In this document: in pieces, positions 53,990 to 63,261 of the stretch
Layout: every line of letters begins with the position of its first letter
Numbering within the stretch: the stretch's first letter is position 1
Source: Sphingobacterium corticibacterium
GTDB lineage: Bacteria; Bacteroidota; Bacteroidia; Sphingobacteriales; Sphingobacteriaceae
Reading direction: 5' to 3'
Assembly: GCF_004208525.1 (NCBI RefSeq)
Contig: NZ_SGIT01000003.1
Span: 415,354 to 479,353, forward strand
DNA length: 64,000 bases
Position numbers and translations under genes: made by a program
Notes under the pieces: model-generated
Told to the model about the DNA's origin: nothing
The model's database searches: none
What the model saw: the letters and a program-made list of their open reading frames with translations, nothing else

Positions 53990-54087
53990 CGGAGCTTTAT
54001 GTGAAAATGTGGAAAACAAAATCATTAGTTCTCACATTTTCTTCATAAATTTCTTCTACAGTACTTATAGAAAACGAAAGGAGTGAT

Positions 54088-55497
54088 ATGGAAGAAGATT
54101 TCGAATTTGGCTCCCCAGAGGAACAAAGACTGTCTGTAGATCGATATGAGGAAATGCTGCGCAACCAAGATCAATATTTCTTTGATGCAAAAGCTTTTGA
54201 AAGTATTATTGAATACTACACGGACAAAGACGACCCGGTAAAGGCACTCCAAGTGGCGGAATATGCCAAAAACCAACATCCTTACGAATCGGCATTCTTA
54301 CTGAAGAAGGCACAGCTTTATGTGCGGACAGGTCAATTCGAAAAGGCATTGGAAGAGTTAGATAAGGCTACTATTTTGGAACCTAATAGTGGCGAGGCAT
54401 TCCTTTTAAAGGGAAATATAGCGCTCATGCAGGGCGATGTAGAAGAGGGTGAACAACTTTTTCTGTATGCTATTGAATTAGGAGAGGATTCTGCCGAAGC
54501 CTATTTCCAGATCGCAGAACTGTATCAAATCAAAGGAGAATATGAAAAAGCCATTGTCTACCTGAAGAAGTCGCTCGAGGCAAATATGGAAAATGATGAT
54601 GCGCTTCATGCCTTGGCATTCTGCTATGAAATCGTGGACCGACCGGAAGAAAGTGTGACGTTCTATAAATCGTATATAGACGACGACCCGTATTCGTATG
54701 CTGCCTGGTTTAACTTGGGTCTAGTATATGAACGAATGGATAACTTTGCGGATGCTATAGACGCTTATGATTACGCGATCCTTATCAATGAATCTTTTGT
54801 ACCGGCGTACTTTAACAAGGGAAATGTGCTGGTAAACATACAGAAATATACAGAGGCCATCCGTGTTTATAAACAAACTTTTGAGTACGAACGCCCCACG
54901 GCTGATGTTTATTGTGCCATAGGCGAATGTTATGAGAAGCTCGAGCAGATGGATGAAGCCCGGGAAAATTATAAAAAGGCGGTTAAAATTGATCCCCTTT
55001 TGGCAGATGCGTGGTTTGGAATCGGCGTGACGTTAGATTTTGATGACCGCTATTTTGAGTCACTTCATTTTTATAAAAAAGCATTGGAACTAGACGATAG
55101 TAACCCGGATTACTGGTTTGCCATCGCAGATGCCCGGTATAAACTAAAGCAATTTGAAGAATCCGAATTTGCTTATAATAAGGTGGTACAACTCAATCCC
55201 ACAGACGTGGAAGCCTGGCTGGACTTTTCTTCTATTTATTTTGAACAGGGTAAGTATGACGAAGCTATTGACGTTATCGCGGACGCTATCAAGAAAAATC
55301 CAGACGCATCGGAGCTCTATTATCGATTAGTGGCCTACTTGTTTGCGCAGGGGAAATACAACGAAGCGTTAAACTTTTTGGAATTGGGGTTGGCAACAAA
55401 TCCAGATAAATTTCACATCTTGTTCGATTATCTGCCACAATTGCAGGGGAACAAGACTATTGTCGATATTATCAATAAGTATAAAAATAACTCATGA
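54088..55497 (+). CDS. Tetratricopeptide-repeat protein
   Basis: The 469-residue cytoplasmic protein is almost entirely TPR units, about eleven to twelve, for example SAFLLKKAQLYVRTGQFEKA, AYFQIAELYQIKGEYEKA and ADAWFGIGVTLDFDD. TPRs mediate protein-protein contacts. The ATG at 54088 is preceded by AAAGGAG. Its stop overlaps the aroE start (ATGA), so the two are translationally coupled. Its partner is unknown. Confidence 0.9.
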   Translation: MEEDFEFGSPEEQRLSVDRYEEMLRNQDQYFFDAKAFESIIEYYTDKDDPVKALQVAEYAKNQHPYESAFLLKKAQLYVRTGQFEKALEELDKATILEPNSGEAFLLKGNIALMQGDVEEGEQLFLYAIELGEDSAEAYFQIAELYQIKGEYEKAIVYLKKSLEANMENDDALHALAFCYEIVDRPEESVTFYKSYIDDDPYSYAAWFNLGLVYERMDNFADAIDAYDYAILINESFVPAYFNKGNVLVNIQKYTEAIRVYKQTFEYERPTADVYCAIGECYEKLEQMDEARENYKKAVKIDPLLADAWFGIGVTLDFDDRYFESLHFYKKALELDDSNPDYWFAIADARYKLKQFEESEFAYNKVVQLNPTDVEAWLDFSSIYFEQGKYDEAIDVIADAIKKNPDASELYYRLVAYLFAQGKYNEALNFLELGLATNPDKFHILFDYLPQLQGNKTIVDIINKYKNNS

Positions 55498-56243
55498 AGA
55501 AACTCGGATTGATTGGTTATCCGCTGGGGCATTCTTTTTCAAAAAAGTTTTATAGGGAAAAGTTTGAACGCGAAAACATCACAGATCTTCATTATGATCT
55601 TTATCCTATGGAGGATATTTCCGCTTTTCCGCTGTTGTATGAGCGCGACCCGGGTTTCTATGGATTCAATGTTACTATTCCTCATAAACGTAACGTGATG
55701 CGGTTTTTGAATGAGTTTTCACCAGAAGCAGCAAACATCAATGCGGTAAATTGTGTGCAGGTACGCTGGCAGGGCGGAAAACCTTATCTCAAGGGCTTTA
55801 ATACAGATGCTTTCGGGTTTGAGCAGTCGTTACGGCCTCATTTAAAGCCACAACATACAGATGCATTGGTGTTGGGTAATGGGGGAGCCGCACAAGCTGT
55901 TTTTTATGTCTTGCGTAAGCTAGATATTTCCTTCAAAATAGTTAGCCGCAGTAGAAACAACGGTGACCTAACCTATGCGGACCTTACGGAAGACTTGATC
56001 GCTTCGCATAAATTAATCATCAACTGTTCTCCTGTCGGAACATTTCCGCATATAGCAGATGCACCTGCTATTCCTTACGCGGGGATAGGCGCGGAGCACC
56101 TGTTATATGATTTAATCTATAATCCGGAGGAAACGGCTTTCTTGAAAAGAGGAAAAGAACAGGGTGCTGCTATTAAAAATGGCCATGAGATGCTTGTTCT
56201 TCAGGCAGAAAAGAACTGGGAAATCTGGAACGAGGAAGGCTAG
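55494..56243 (+). CDS. aroE: Shikimate dehydrogenase
   Basis: AroE reduces 3-dehydroshikimate with NADPH in aromatic amino acid synthesis. The 249 residues show GYPLGHSFSKKFY (8-20) for shikimate binding, FNVTIPHK with the catalytic Lys near 66, NTDAFGF near 102 and the NADP motif VLGNGGAAQAVFY near 124-136. The gene overlaps the TPR gene by 4 bp. Confidence 0.95.
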   Translation: MKKLGLIGYPLGHSFSKKFYREKFERENITDLHYDLYPMEDISAFPLLYERDPGFYGFNVTIPHKRNVMRFLNEFSPEAANINAVNCVQVRWQGGKPYLKGFNTDAFGFEQSLRPHLKPQHTDALVLGNGGAAQAVFYVLRKLDISFKIVSRSRNNGDLTYADLTEDLIASHKLIINCSPVGTFPHIADAPAIPYAGIGAEHLLYDLIYNPEETAFLKRGKEQGAAIKNGHEMLVLQAEKNWEIWNEEG

Positions 56244-56267
56244 CAATTATTTTCTATTTTTGTGGAT

Positions 56268-56909
56268 ATGTTACATGTACATTCTTTTGTATTTAATGCT
56301 TTTCAAGAAAACACGTATATCGTATACGATGAGATCGGCTTATGCGCCATCTTTGATCCGGGCATGTCCAATCCTAAAGAGGAAGATACGTTGGTTTCCT
56401 TTATCGAGCAAAATAGCTTAAAACCTATTGCCCTCTATAATACGCACTGCCATATCGATCACGTATTAGGAAATCGTTTCCTTTATGAGAAATATGGATT
56501 GATTCCTCAATTTCATGAGGGAGAGGTGCCTGTTTTGGTAGCTGTAGAAAATATGGCGCCCATGTATGGCTTCCGTTATGAAACCTCGCCTATCCCGGAA
56601 ACGTTTTTAGTGGAAGGACAAACGGTAACCGTCGGTACACACAGCCTTCGTCTCCTATTTGTTCCGGGCCATTCGCCGGCACACTTATGTTTTTATGCTG
56701 CTCAGGAAGGATTCGTGATCGGCGGAGACGTACTTTTTCGGAACAGCATAGGACGGACAGATTTGCCCGGTGGCAATCATGAACAGCTGCTCGATAATAT
56801 CCGGCAGAAAATGTACACACTACCCGATGAAACGGTAGTTTATCCGGGGCACGGACCTTCTACTACCATCGGATTTGAGAAGGAAACGAACCCATTTGTT
56901 CGGGGATAA
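56268..56909 (+). CDS. Metallo-beta-lactamase-fold hydrolase (glyoxalase II-like)
   Basis: The 213-residue protein has the metal motif THCHIDHVLGN near 58 (HxHxDH), VPGHSPAHLCFY near 130, GGDVLF near 152 and YPGHGP near 195. It resembles YcbL-type glyoxalase II-like hydrolases that cleave thioesters. The ATG at 56268 is chosen over a GTG two codons upstream. A TATTTTTG box ends 5 nt before the ATG. The LolC/E-like gene follows after 4 bp. Confidence 0.9.
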   Translation: MLHVHSFVFNAFQENTYIVYDEIGLCAIFDPGMSNPKEEDTLVSFIEQNSLKPIALYNTHCHIDHVLGNRFLYEKYGLIPQFHEGEVPVLVAVENMAPMYGFRYETSPIPETFLVEGQTVTVGTHSLRLLFVPGHSPAHLCFYAAQEGFVIGGDVLFRNSIGRTDLPGGNHEQLLDNIRQKMYTLPDETVVYPGHGPSTTIGFEKETNPFVRG

Positions 56910-56913
56910 AAAC

Positions 56914-58155
56914 ATGAAGCTGTCTCTCTTTTTTGCAAAACGGTACTTATTCTCCAAAAAATCGGTAAACGCGATCAATATTATATCGGGGATCAGCGTT
57001 GTTGGTGTCTTAGTGAGCAGTGCGGCATTGGTGATCGTTTTGTCCTTTTACAACGGCATGGAGAATCTCATCCTTTCGTTATATAGTACATTTGCCCCCG
57101 AACTACGTATAGAACCGGCAAAGGGCAAAGTATTCGATGCGAAGCAGCATGTCTTTGAAGATTTACGTAAAAACAGCAAGATACAGAGTTATTCGGAGAT
57201 ATTGGAAGACAAAGTTTTGGTGCAGTATGATAACCAACAATTCGTAGCGCAGATCAAAGGTGTGGAGCCGCAAAGTCTCTTCGAGACCGATCATCAACGT
57301 ATGCTTTATGCGGGCAGTTTGGAGATTGCCAGAGATAGTATACCCCGGGCATTAATCGGTGCACAAATACAGGCTAATCTCCGGGTTTCTATTGATGGAT
57401 ACGATAACGATATCCACCTGTTCTCGCCTCGAAAAGGAGCGTCTGGAACGAGTATAAACCCAATGGATGATATCAACATCCGTCAACTTTCTCCTGTCGG
57501 CGTTCTCCATTATGAGCCTGGTTTTAATGATCTTATTATAACGCCTATTACATTTGCAAAGGATCTGCTTAACGAGCATGAATATGTTTCGGCGATTGAG
57601 ATCTACACAAAAGATTCCAGCCGGGTAACAAGCTTTCAAAAAGAGATACAACGGAATCTGGGTGAGGACTTTGTGGTAAAAAATCGGGAACAGCAAAACC
57701 CACTGCTCTATAAAACCGTACGCTCCGAAAAATGGATTGTCTTTTTTATCTTAACGGTGATCGGTATTATTGCCATATTTAATATTATTGGTTCGCTGAC
57801 CATGCTGGTTATTGATAAAAAACAGGATATGACGATATTGGCAAGTTTAGGGGCCGACAAAACACTTATTCAGCGGATATTTTTTCTGGAGGGCGTAATG
57901 ATTGCGTTTATAGGTGGATTGATCGGGATCGGGATTGGGTTTATCTTCTGTTTATTACAGGAAAAATTTGGTATCATTCGCACAGGCGAAGGTGTGAGCC
58001 CTATTTTAGACATCTATCCGGTTGATATACGTATCTTGGATTTCGTACTGGTATTTGTAACGGTAATGGCGGTTGCCCTGTTGGTGGCTTACATCTCTTC
58101 TCTGCTGAGTGTACGGGAGTTGGAAAGAGATACTGGTCTACGCTCGGTAGATTAA
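56914..58155 (+). CDS. LolC/LolE-like ABC transporter permease
   Basis: The 413-residue protein from the ATG at 56914 has an N-terminal helix with ISVVGVLVSSAALVIVLSFY, a large periplasmic domain (about 45-270), and three C-terminal helices including IIAIFNIIGSLTMLVIDKKQ and GGLIGIGIGFIFCLLQEKFG, the FtsX-domain pattern. Lipoprotein-releasing permeases extract lipoproteins from the inner membrane. Its ATPase (LolD-type) gene is not in the window. Confidence 0.9.
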   Translation: MKLSLFFAKRYLFSKKSVNAINIISGISVVGVLVSSAALVIVLSFYNGMENLILSLYSTFAPELRIEPAKGKVFDAKQHVFEDLRKNSKIQSYSEILEDKVLVQYDNQQFVAQIKGVEPQSLFETDHQRMLYAGSLEIARDSIPRALIGAQIQANLRVSIDGYDNDIHLFSPRKGASGTSINPMDDINIRQLSPVGVLHYEPGFNDLIITPITFAKDLLNEHEYVSAIEIYTKDSSRVTSFQKEIQRNLGEDFVVKNREQQNPLLYKTVRSEKWIVFFILTVIGIIAIFNIIGSLTMLVIDKKQDMTILASLGADKTLIQRIFFLEGVMIAFIGGLIGIGIGFIFCLLQEKFGIIRTGEGVSPILDIYPVDIRILDFVLVFVTVMAVALLVAYISSLLSVRELERDTGLRSVD

Positions 58156-58156
58156 C

Positions 58157-58804
58157 CTAATACTCCAACCGCTTTCTGCTATAATCCCCTTTAACGATGG
58201 AATTTATAAAGGAGCCCCATGCAAACGGACTAAATAATGGATTGGCAAAACGTTGATTAATCGTTTTATTAGACATGTTAATATGGCGTTGCATGGAGTT
58301 AAATGTCTGTATTTCTTCTGCACTTCTTGGCACTACCTGCGATAATGCGGCAAGAGCCTCCGGCGATAGACTGTTCCGAATACGGGATATATTATCGTCA
58401 CTGACGTCCAACGCCATAAATGCCATGTTAAACTCCTCTATACTTGCCCAAGGAAAAGGCATAACAGCCGGCAGCTCAATGACTAGGCTTTTCATATTAA
58501 TCTTCGCTGTAAATTTATCGGAAGCGGTTTCGGGAATCACAAATTCCGCTGGCTCAAAACCAACAGATGTAAACTTAATGGTATCTCCTACATGGGCAAC
58601 GAAAGAGAAAAAACCTTCGTTGTTGGCGGCGTGTACTTGGTTGTTATAGCTGACATTCGTTACCGTAACGAAAGGCACAGGAAGCTCACCTCCCACCGAA
58701 CTTATCAATCCGCTGAATTGTACGATTTTCCTTTCTTGAGCAGATACAGTTACCCACGACAGAAGGAGAATCAAGGTGAATACATAATAAAATCTTCCCG
58801 CCAT
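58157..58804 (-). CDS. Carboxypeptidase-regulatory-like envelope protein
   Basis: The 215-residue protein has a signal peptide (YYVFTLILLLSWVTVSAQ) and a beta-sandwich domain of the CarboxypepD_reg-like type (VQFSGLISSVGGELPVPFVTV, NNEGFFSFVAHVGD, IKFTSVGFEP) covering about 28-110. The C-terminal 100 residues are helical and of unknown fold. It is convergent with the LolC/E-like gene (one base between stops). A TAAATTTG box lies 4 nt before the ATG. Confidence 0.8.
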   Translation of the reverse strand: MAGRFYYVFTLILLLSWVTVSAQERKIVQFSGLISSVGGELPVPFVTVTNVSYNNQVHAANNEGFFSFVAHVGDTIKFTSVGFEPAEFVIPETASDKFTAKINMKSLVIELPAVMPFPWASIEEFNMAFMALDVSDDNISRIRNSLSPEALAALSQVVPRSAEEIQTFNSMQRHINMSNKTINQRFANPLFSPFAWGSFINSIVKGDYSRKRLEY

Positions 58805-58808
58805 GCTT

Positions 58809-58816
58809 CAAATTTA
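58809..58816 (-). promoter_or_regulatory. Minus-7-like box directly before the CarboxypepD-like gene
   Basis: TAAATTTG on the minus strand, then AAGC and ATG. No minus-33 element is seen, so this may be chance in AT-rich DNA. Confidence 0.35.
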
Positions 58817-58864
58817 TACAATCTTCGTCCACGAAGGCTGTTAATTTTTGTTAACTCCTCCTAT

Positions 58865-59134
58865 TTACATTGGACTGATGGCATTCGGATCATTCATATC
58901 CGTCAAATTGATGGCTTCTACGCTGGTAATTTCTGGAACAGCTTTTTTTATAGCTTGTTCCAACCCGGCTTTGAACGTCATAATACTCATGGAACAATTC
59001 GCACAGGTTCCCAACAGCTTCAATTTAACGACATTGTCTGGAGTGATTTCTTCTACAACGACGTTTCCTCCATCAGTTTCCAAATACGGACGGATGGTAT
59101 CCAATGCCTGCTCTACGCGCTCTTGTAATGTCAT
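58865..59134 (-). CDS. NifU-like iron-sulfur scaffold protein
   Basis: The 89-residue protein is a stand-alone NifU C-terminal domain: VEQALDTIRPYLETDGGNV (7-25), then LLGTCANCSMSIMTFK with the CxxC cluster-binding pair near 44-47. Such proteins carry an Fe-S cluster to target proteins. It lies 60 bp upstream of the CarboxypepD-like gene on the same strand. Confidence 0.93.
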   Translation of the reverse strand: MTLQERVEQALDTIRPYLETDGGNVVVEEITPDNVVKLKLLGTCANCSMSIMTFKAGLEQAIKKAVPEITSVEAINLTDMNDPNAISPM

Positions 59135-59328
59135 TTCTGCTTTTAAACCCTTTATTTATGTTGTAAATATAGGCAATTTATTAAAATTATTGTGGTTATC
59201 CTATAATAATACATAAGAATTCAACATTTCGTTGACAGAGCACATTAATGTGGTTAAAGAATGTTAAAGCCCTTTGTTTAAGTAGGTTTCCCTATAAAAT
59301 TGGGCTATATTGCCCGCCTAAAATTTAA

Positions 59329-59359
59329 TTGAATCTTATTTGAATTTGACGTATCTTTG
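59329..59359 (+). promoter_or_regulatory. bamD promoter, probably producing a leaderless mRNA
   Basis: TTG (59329-59331), 20 bp and TATCTTTG (59352-59359) match the Bacteroidota promoter. The minus-7 box is followed by TAAA and the ATG at 59364, so transcription should begin at about the start codon. Confidence 0.7.
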
Positions 59360-59363
59360 TAAA

Positions 59364-60287
59364 ATGTTTTTAAATAGACGTATTTTTTCCTTATGGGTAG
59401 GGGTGCTGCTTATTGTATTGGCAGGCGGCTGTAAGAGTAAGTTTGAAAAGCTTCGCGCAAGCAATAATATTGCTATGAAATACCAAGAGGCTGTCAAGCT
59501 ATATGAAAAGAAAAAGTATAGTAAAGCGATTATTCTTTTTGAAGACTTACAAACCAAGTATCGTGGGCAAGCAGAGGCGGAAGACCTTTATTATTATACC
59601 GCCTATACGGCCTACCGTTTAAGAGATTACACTTCGGCAAGGTATCACTTCAAGAATTTTTCGACGACTTATCCAAATAGTCCTCGCGCGGAAGAGTGTC
59701 GCTTTATGGCAGCATATTGCTTTTATGTCGATTCTCCTCGTCCTTCTCTTGACCAAGAGAATACACGGAAAGCGATCGATGAGCTGCAGTTATTTATCAA
59801 CCTGTATCCAGAAGGAGAGCGAGCGGAGGAAGCTGGACAGTTAATACAAAATTTGCGCAATAAGCTGGAACAAAAGGCTTTTGCGAATGCAAAATTGTAT
59901 TATGATATGGGGCAGCCGGATGATTATCGAGCGGCGGTAATCGCCTTTGAAAGTATGCTTAGACAATATCCGGATACACGATATGCAGAAGAAATTGAGT
60001 TCTTGATTTTAAAATCACAGTATCTGTTTGCTCAAAATAGTATGCCTTATCGGCAGGAGGCACGGTTTAATGAGGCGCTCGACTATTACCAATCATTTGT
60101 GGAAAGCTATCCGCAAAGTAAATACAAAAAGGACGCAGATGATCTACGATCCGGCGCCGAAAAACAGATTGCTTATGTCGTCAGACGCATGGACGAAATA
60201 AACAAAATGCGTGAAGAACATGAGCGAGAATTGGGAATTACCCAAGAAGAATCAGCTGCGCAAGAAAGCACACCAGCGGTACAATAA
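59364..60287 (+). CDS. bamD: Outer-membrane assembly lipoprotein BamD
   Basis: The 307-residue protein has a lipoprotein signal (FSLWVGVLLIVLAGGC, Cys near 23), then five TPR-like helical hairpins with EKKKYSKAIILFEDLQTKYR, FKNFSTTYPNSPRAEE, PDTRYAEEIEF and FVESYPQSKYKKDAD. BamD docks BamA and handles incoming barrel proteins. The ATG at 59364 is chosen because a longer frame from a TTG at 59340 would run through the promoter. Confidence 0.93.
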   Translation: MFLNRRIFSLWVGVLLIVLAGGCKSKFEKLRASNNIAMKYQEAVKLYEKKKYSKAIILFEDLQTKYRGQAEAEDLYYYTAYTAYRLRDYTSARYHFKNFSTTYPNSPRAEECRFMAAYCFYVDSPRPSLDQENTRKAIDELQLFINLYPEGERAEEAGQLIQNLRNKLEQKAFANAKLYYDMGQPDDYRAAVIAFESMLRQYPDTRYAEEIEFLILKSQYLFAQNSMPYRQEARFNEALDYYQSFVESYPQSKYKKDADDLRSGAEKQIAYVVRRMDEINKMREEHERELGITQEESAAQESTPAVQ

Positions 60288-60298
60288 TGGCGTTTATT

Positions 60299-60306
60299 TA
60301 GGTTTG
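60299..60306 (+). promoter_or_regulatory. Minus-7 box of rpoZ-coaBC
   Basis: TAGGTTTG, 22 nt before the rpoZ ATG, within the same 14-mer TTTATTTAGGTTTG found before psd. No minus-33 match at 19-21 bp. Confidence 0.5.
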
Positions 60307-60328
60307 AAATTTATAATACATTTTAACA

Positions 60329-60658
60329 ATGAGTCAACATAAAAACACTTCTCTTCCTTCATCAACAGTAACACGGGATTTGAGACAACTGGACAAAGGC
60401 ACTGATAATATTTATGAATCTATCGTTGTCATTGCGAAGCGTGCCAACCAGATTGCCGTGGACGTGAAAGAAGAATTGAATGGTAAATTGGCAGAATTTG
60501 CAACGACCAGCGATAACCTAGAGGAGGTTTTTGAAAACCGTGAGCAAATCGAGATCTCTAAGCATTACGAACGTATGCCTAAGCCTTCTCTTGTGGCAGT
60601 AGACGAGTTTTTAAACGACAAAGTTTACTTTAGAAACCCAGCCAAAGAGCAAGAATAA
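60329..60658 (+). CDS. rpoZ: RNA polymerase omega subunit (RpoZ/Rpb6 family)
   Basis: The 109-residue protein shows the Bacteroidota-specific omega pattern: TVTRDLRQLDKGTDNIYESI (12-32 region), VVIAKRANQIAVDVKEEL with the conserved KRANQI helix, and a C-terminal tail with EVFENREQIEISKHYE. Omega stabilises the beta' subunit. coaBC follows after 10 bp, a linkage also found in other Bacteroidota. Confidence 0.93.
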   Translation: MSQHKNTSLPSSTVTRDLRQLDKGTDNIYESIVVIAKRANQIAVDVKEELNGKLAEFATTSDNLEEVFENREQIEISKHYERMPKPSLVAVDEFLNDKVYFRNPAKEQE

Positions 60659-60668
60659 CTGTTCGGGA

Positions 60669-61880
60669 ATGTCGTTAAAGGGCAAAAATATAGCAATTGG
60701 TGTATGCGGGGGTATCGCCGCATACAAAATTGCATCCCTTGTCCGCCTTTTGGTGAAAGAAAATGCCAACGTACAGGTTTTAATGACACCCGATGCCAAG
60801 GAGTTTATTACACCGCTGACCTTAGCGACCCTCTCCAAACGTCCAGTCCTGTCTGATTATATTAATCGCCATACGGAGACATGGAATAATCATGTAGAGC
60901 TAGGTCTTCAGGCGGATTTATTACTTATCGCTCCTGCTACGGCCAATACACTCAGTAAAATGGCGCACGGAGCGTGCGACAATCTGTTATTAGCGACTTA
61001 TCTTTCTGCCAAATGTGCTGTTATGTTTGCTCCGGCAATGGATTTGGACATGTGGTTGCATCCCAGTACACAGGAAAACGTTCACCGTCTTTTAAACTTT
61101 GGGAATATCTTAATTGCCCCTGGAAAGGGAGAGCTCGCAAGTGGACTGATTGGCGAAGGAAGACTTGCCGAACCGGAGGAAATGCTGCAACATATCCAAC
61201 ATTTCTTTAGCAATTCGTTGCCTCTAGAAGGGAAGAAAGCGCTTGTAACTGCTGGTCCAACACATGAAGCTATTGATCCTGTTCGTTTTATCGGAAATCA
61301 TTCCAGCGGAAAAATGGGATACGCCATTGCATCTGCTTTGCAATCGCTAGGAGCAACCGTAACACTTGTCAGTGGCCCAACCCAACTTCCAACTCCTCCG
61401 AAAGTTAATCGGCACGATGTCACGTCAGCACAAGAGATGCTGGAGGCTTGCTCTTCCCATTTTGAAACCGTAGATATTATCGTGATGAGCGCTGCTGTCG
61501 CTGACTACACCCCTGTTTCAGTAGCATCCCAAAAAATTAAGAAAAAAGATACTAATCTTGAAATAGCACTAAAAAAGACGACAGATATTCTGGCGACATT
61601 GGGAAAGAAAAAAACGAATAAACAAACCTTAGTAGGGTTTGCGCTGGAAACGGAAAACGAACTTCAAAATGCACAGGATAAGCTGCAACGCAAAAACCTA
61701 GATTATATCGTTTTAAATTCGATGCAAGACAAAGGTGCTGGCTTTGGGGGAGACACGAACAAAGTCACCATGATCGATAGAAAAGGCGAAACACAGCAAT
61801 TCGAACTAAAAAGCAAGAAAGATGTCGCAAATGATATAGCCGCCGTTATTATTGCTCACCAAGCTGCTATAAATTCATAA
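60669..61880 (+). CDS. coaBC: Bifunctional CoaBC (phosphopantothenoylcysteine synthetase/decarboxylase)
   Basis: This enzyme makes 4'-phosphopantetheine for coenzyme A. The 403 residues have the flavin-binding CoaC domain (IAIGVCGGIAAYKIASLVR, 6-24; LLLIAPATANTLSKMAHG, 80-97; FAPAMDLDMW, 118-127) and the CoaB domain from about 187 (VTAGPTHEAIDPVRFIGNHS; GKMGYAIASAL). Its 3' end overlaps the convergent RNA methyltransferase gene by 14 bp. Confidence 0.96.
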   Translation: MSLKGKNIAIGVCGGIAAYKIASLVRLLVKENANVQVLMTPDAKEFITPLTLATLSKRPVLSDYINRHTETWNNHVELGLQADLLLIAPATANTLSKMAHGACDNLLLATYLSAKCAVMFAPAMDLDMWLHPSTQENVHRLLNFGNILIAPGKGELASGLIGEGRLAEPEEMLQHIQHFFSNSLPLEGKKALVTAGPTHEAIDPVRFIGNHSSGKMGYAIASALQSLGATVTLVSGPTQLPTPPKVNRHDVTSAQEMLEACSSHFETVDIIVMSAAVADYTPVSVASQKIKKKDTNLEIALKKTTDILATLGKKKTNKQTLVGFALETENELQNAQDKLQRKNLDYIVLNSMQDKGAGFGGDTNKVTMIDRKGETQQFELKSKKDVANDIAAVIIAHQAAINS

Positions 61881-63234
61881 TTCGGACTTCCTTAGGGTAA
61901 TAATTATTTATTCTATTGGGTAACACCTTAACCCATCCCAGATTTGTTCCTTTATATCGCACTAGACACCAACCGGCGTTTACGGCTGGAAAATCTTCTA
62001 TCGCTAAACTTTCCTTTCGCAAAAATTGAAGAGCCACATCTCGTGTTACATCCTGTGCAGGCAAATCTGTCTTGATGTGTATGCTACATGCCAAATCATG
62101 CGACGGCAATAACTCCCGGCCAGTCCATTTCCCTATATTCGTTCCGGCCTGCTTGATATATAAAACTTGCTGAAACCACCTGAGGTCTTCCTCATATTTC
62201 TTTGGGAAGATATGGATATTATCGCCATGCATAAACGGTATGTGTGCAGCCTGCTGTTCTGTCCAATCTGCCAATATGTTTGAAGGAGCGCTATTTTTCT
62301 CGATCTTTATTTTCTTTCGATTAAAGGTAGATTGTTTTGCTTTTTTTTGGAGCACAGCGACAAAGAAACCTTCTCCTTTCACTTTATGGGGATAAAAACG
62401 ATACCCGAAGGCATTATGTTTGCTGGATTTTGTTTCTTCAATATTCCAATCGGATTCAAGGGTGATCGGAACCGATTCAAATGTAAATTCCGTTTGTATC
62501 CAATCTACTATATCTTCATTCTCCTCCCTGGAATAGGAACAGGTAGAATATATTAAATAGCCATCGGTAACCAACGTCTCTAAAGATTCAGCAAGAATCC
62601 GCTTTTGTCGGTCACTACATAATTTTACATTGGCTAACGACCACTCATCTATTGCGTCTCGATCTTTACGAAACATGCCCGATCCCGAACATGGTGCGTC
62701 CACCATTAATACATCAAAGTATCCAGGTAGGCGACTAAATGCCGACGGGTCATTGTTTGTTACAACAATATTTGATGCTCCCCAACGACTCATATTATCT
62801 GTTAAAATATTAGCTCTTGACTTGATGACTTCATTGGATACCAATAGGCTTTCGCTTCCTAAATAACTTGTTAACAGCGTCGATTTCCCTCCAGGTGCGG
62901 CACAAAGATCTAGCGCCCTTGAGGCAGTATTCTTAAGCCCAATTTCCGCTAAAATATGTGCAATAAACATCGAAGAGGCTTCTTGTACATAATAGCATCC
63001 TGCATGATACAGCGGATCTAAGGTAAAAACAGGTCTTTCGGTGAGATAATAGCCTGTATCACACCAAGGCACAGGCTTTCCATCTTCGAATGGGACTGTG
63101 GGTTGTTTCCATAAATTTAAGCGGATAGCGGTAATCTTGTCACCCTGTTCGTGTACCCTATTGAATGCTTCCGTATCAAACCCATCTTGTTCATTCAATC
63201 GTTTAACAAGCTCGTTCGGCAAAAAATTACTCAT
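61867..63234 (-). CDS. RNA cytosine-C5 methyltransferase (RsmB/RsmF family)
   Basis: The 455-residue protein has the NOL1/NOP2/Sun core: LCAAPGGKSTLLTSYLG (SAM motif I, about 110), MVDAPCSGSGMF (catalytic PCS Cys, about 179) and YSTCSYSREENEDIV (second Cys, about 232). A C-terminal PUA-like RsmF domain (about 330-455) follows. It probably makes m5C in rRNA or tRNA; the exact position cannot be told. Confidence 0.92.
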   Translation of the reverse strand: MSNFLPNELVKRLNEQDGFDTEAFNRVHEQGDKITAIRLNLWKQPTVPFEDGKPVPWCDTGYYLTERPVFTLDPLYHAGCYYVQEASSMFIAHILAEIGLKNTASRALDLCAAPGGKSTLLTSYLGSESLLVSNEVIKSRANILTDNMSRWGASNIVVTNNDPSAFSRLPGYFDVLMVDAPCSGSGMFRKDRDAIDEWSLANVKLCSDRQKRILAESLETLVTDGYLIYSTCSYSREENEDIVDWIQTEFTFESVPITLESDWNIEETKSSKHNAFGYRFYPHKVKGEGFFVAVLQKKAKQSTFNRKKIKIEKNSAPSNILADWTEQQAAHIPFMHGDNIHIFPKKYEEDLRWFQQVLYIKQAGTNIGKWTGRELLPSHDLACSIHIKTDLPAQDVTRDVALQFLRKESLAIEDFPAVNAGWCLVRYKGTNLGWVKVLPNRINNYYPKEVRIMNL

Positions 63235-63261
63235 CGTTTTATCGTTTAATGTATATCCAGA

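Noticed and set aside
56262..56267. GTG start of the MBL-hydrolase gene
   Set aside because: ATG at 56268 is two codons later, and the GTG overlaps the last base of a minus-7 box.
59340..59363. TTG start of bamD eight codons upstream
   Set aside because: It would place the coding region over the promoter's minus-7 box and spoil the lipoprotein signal.
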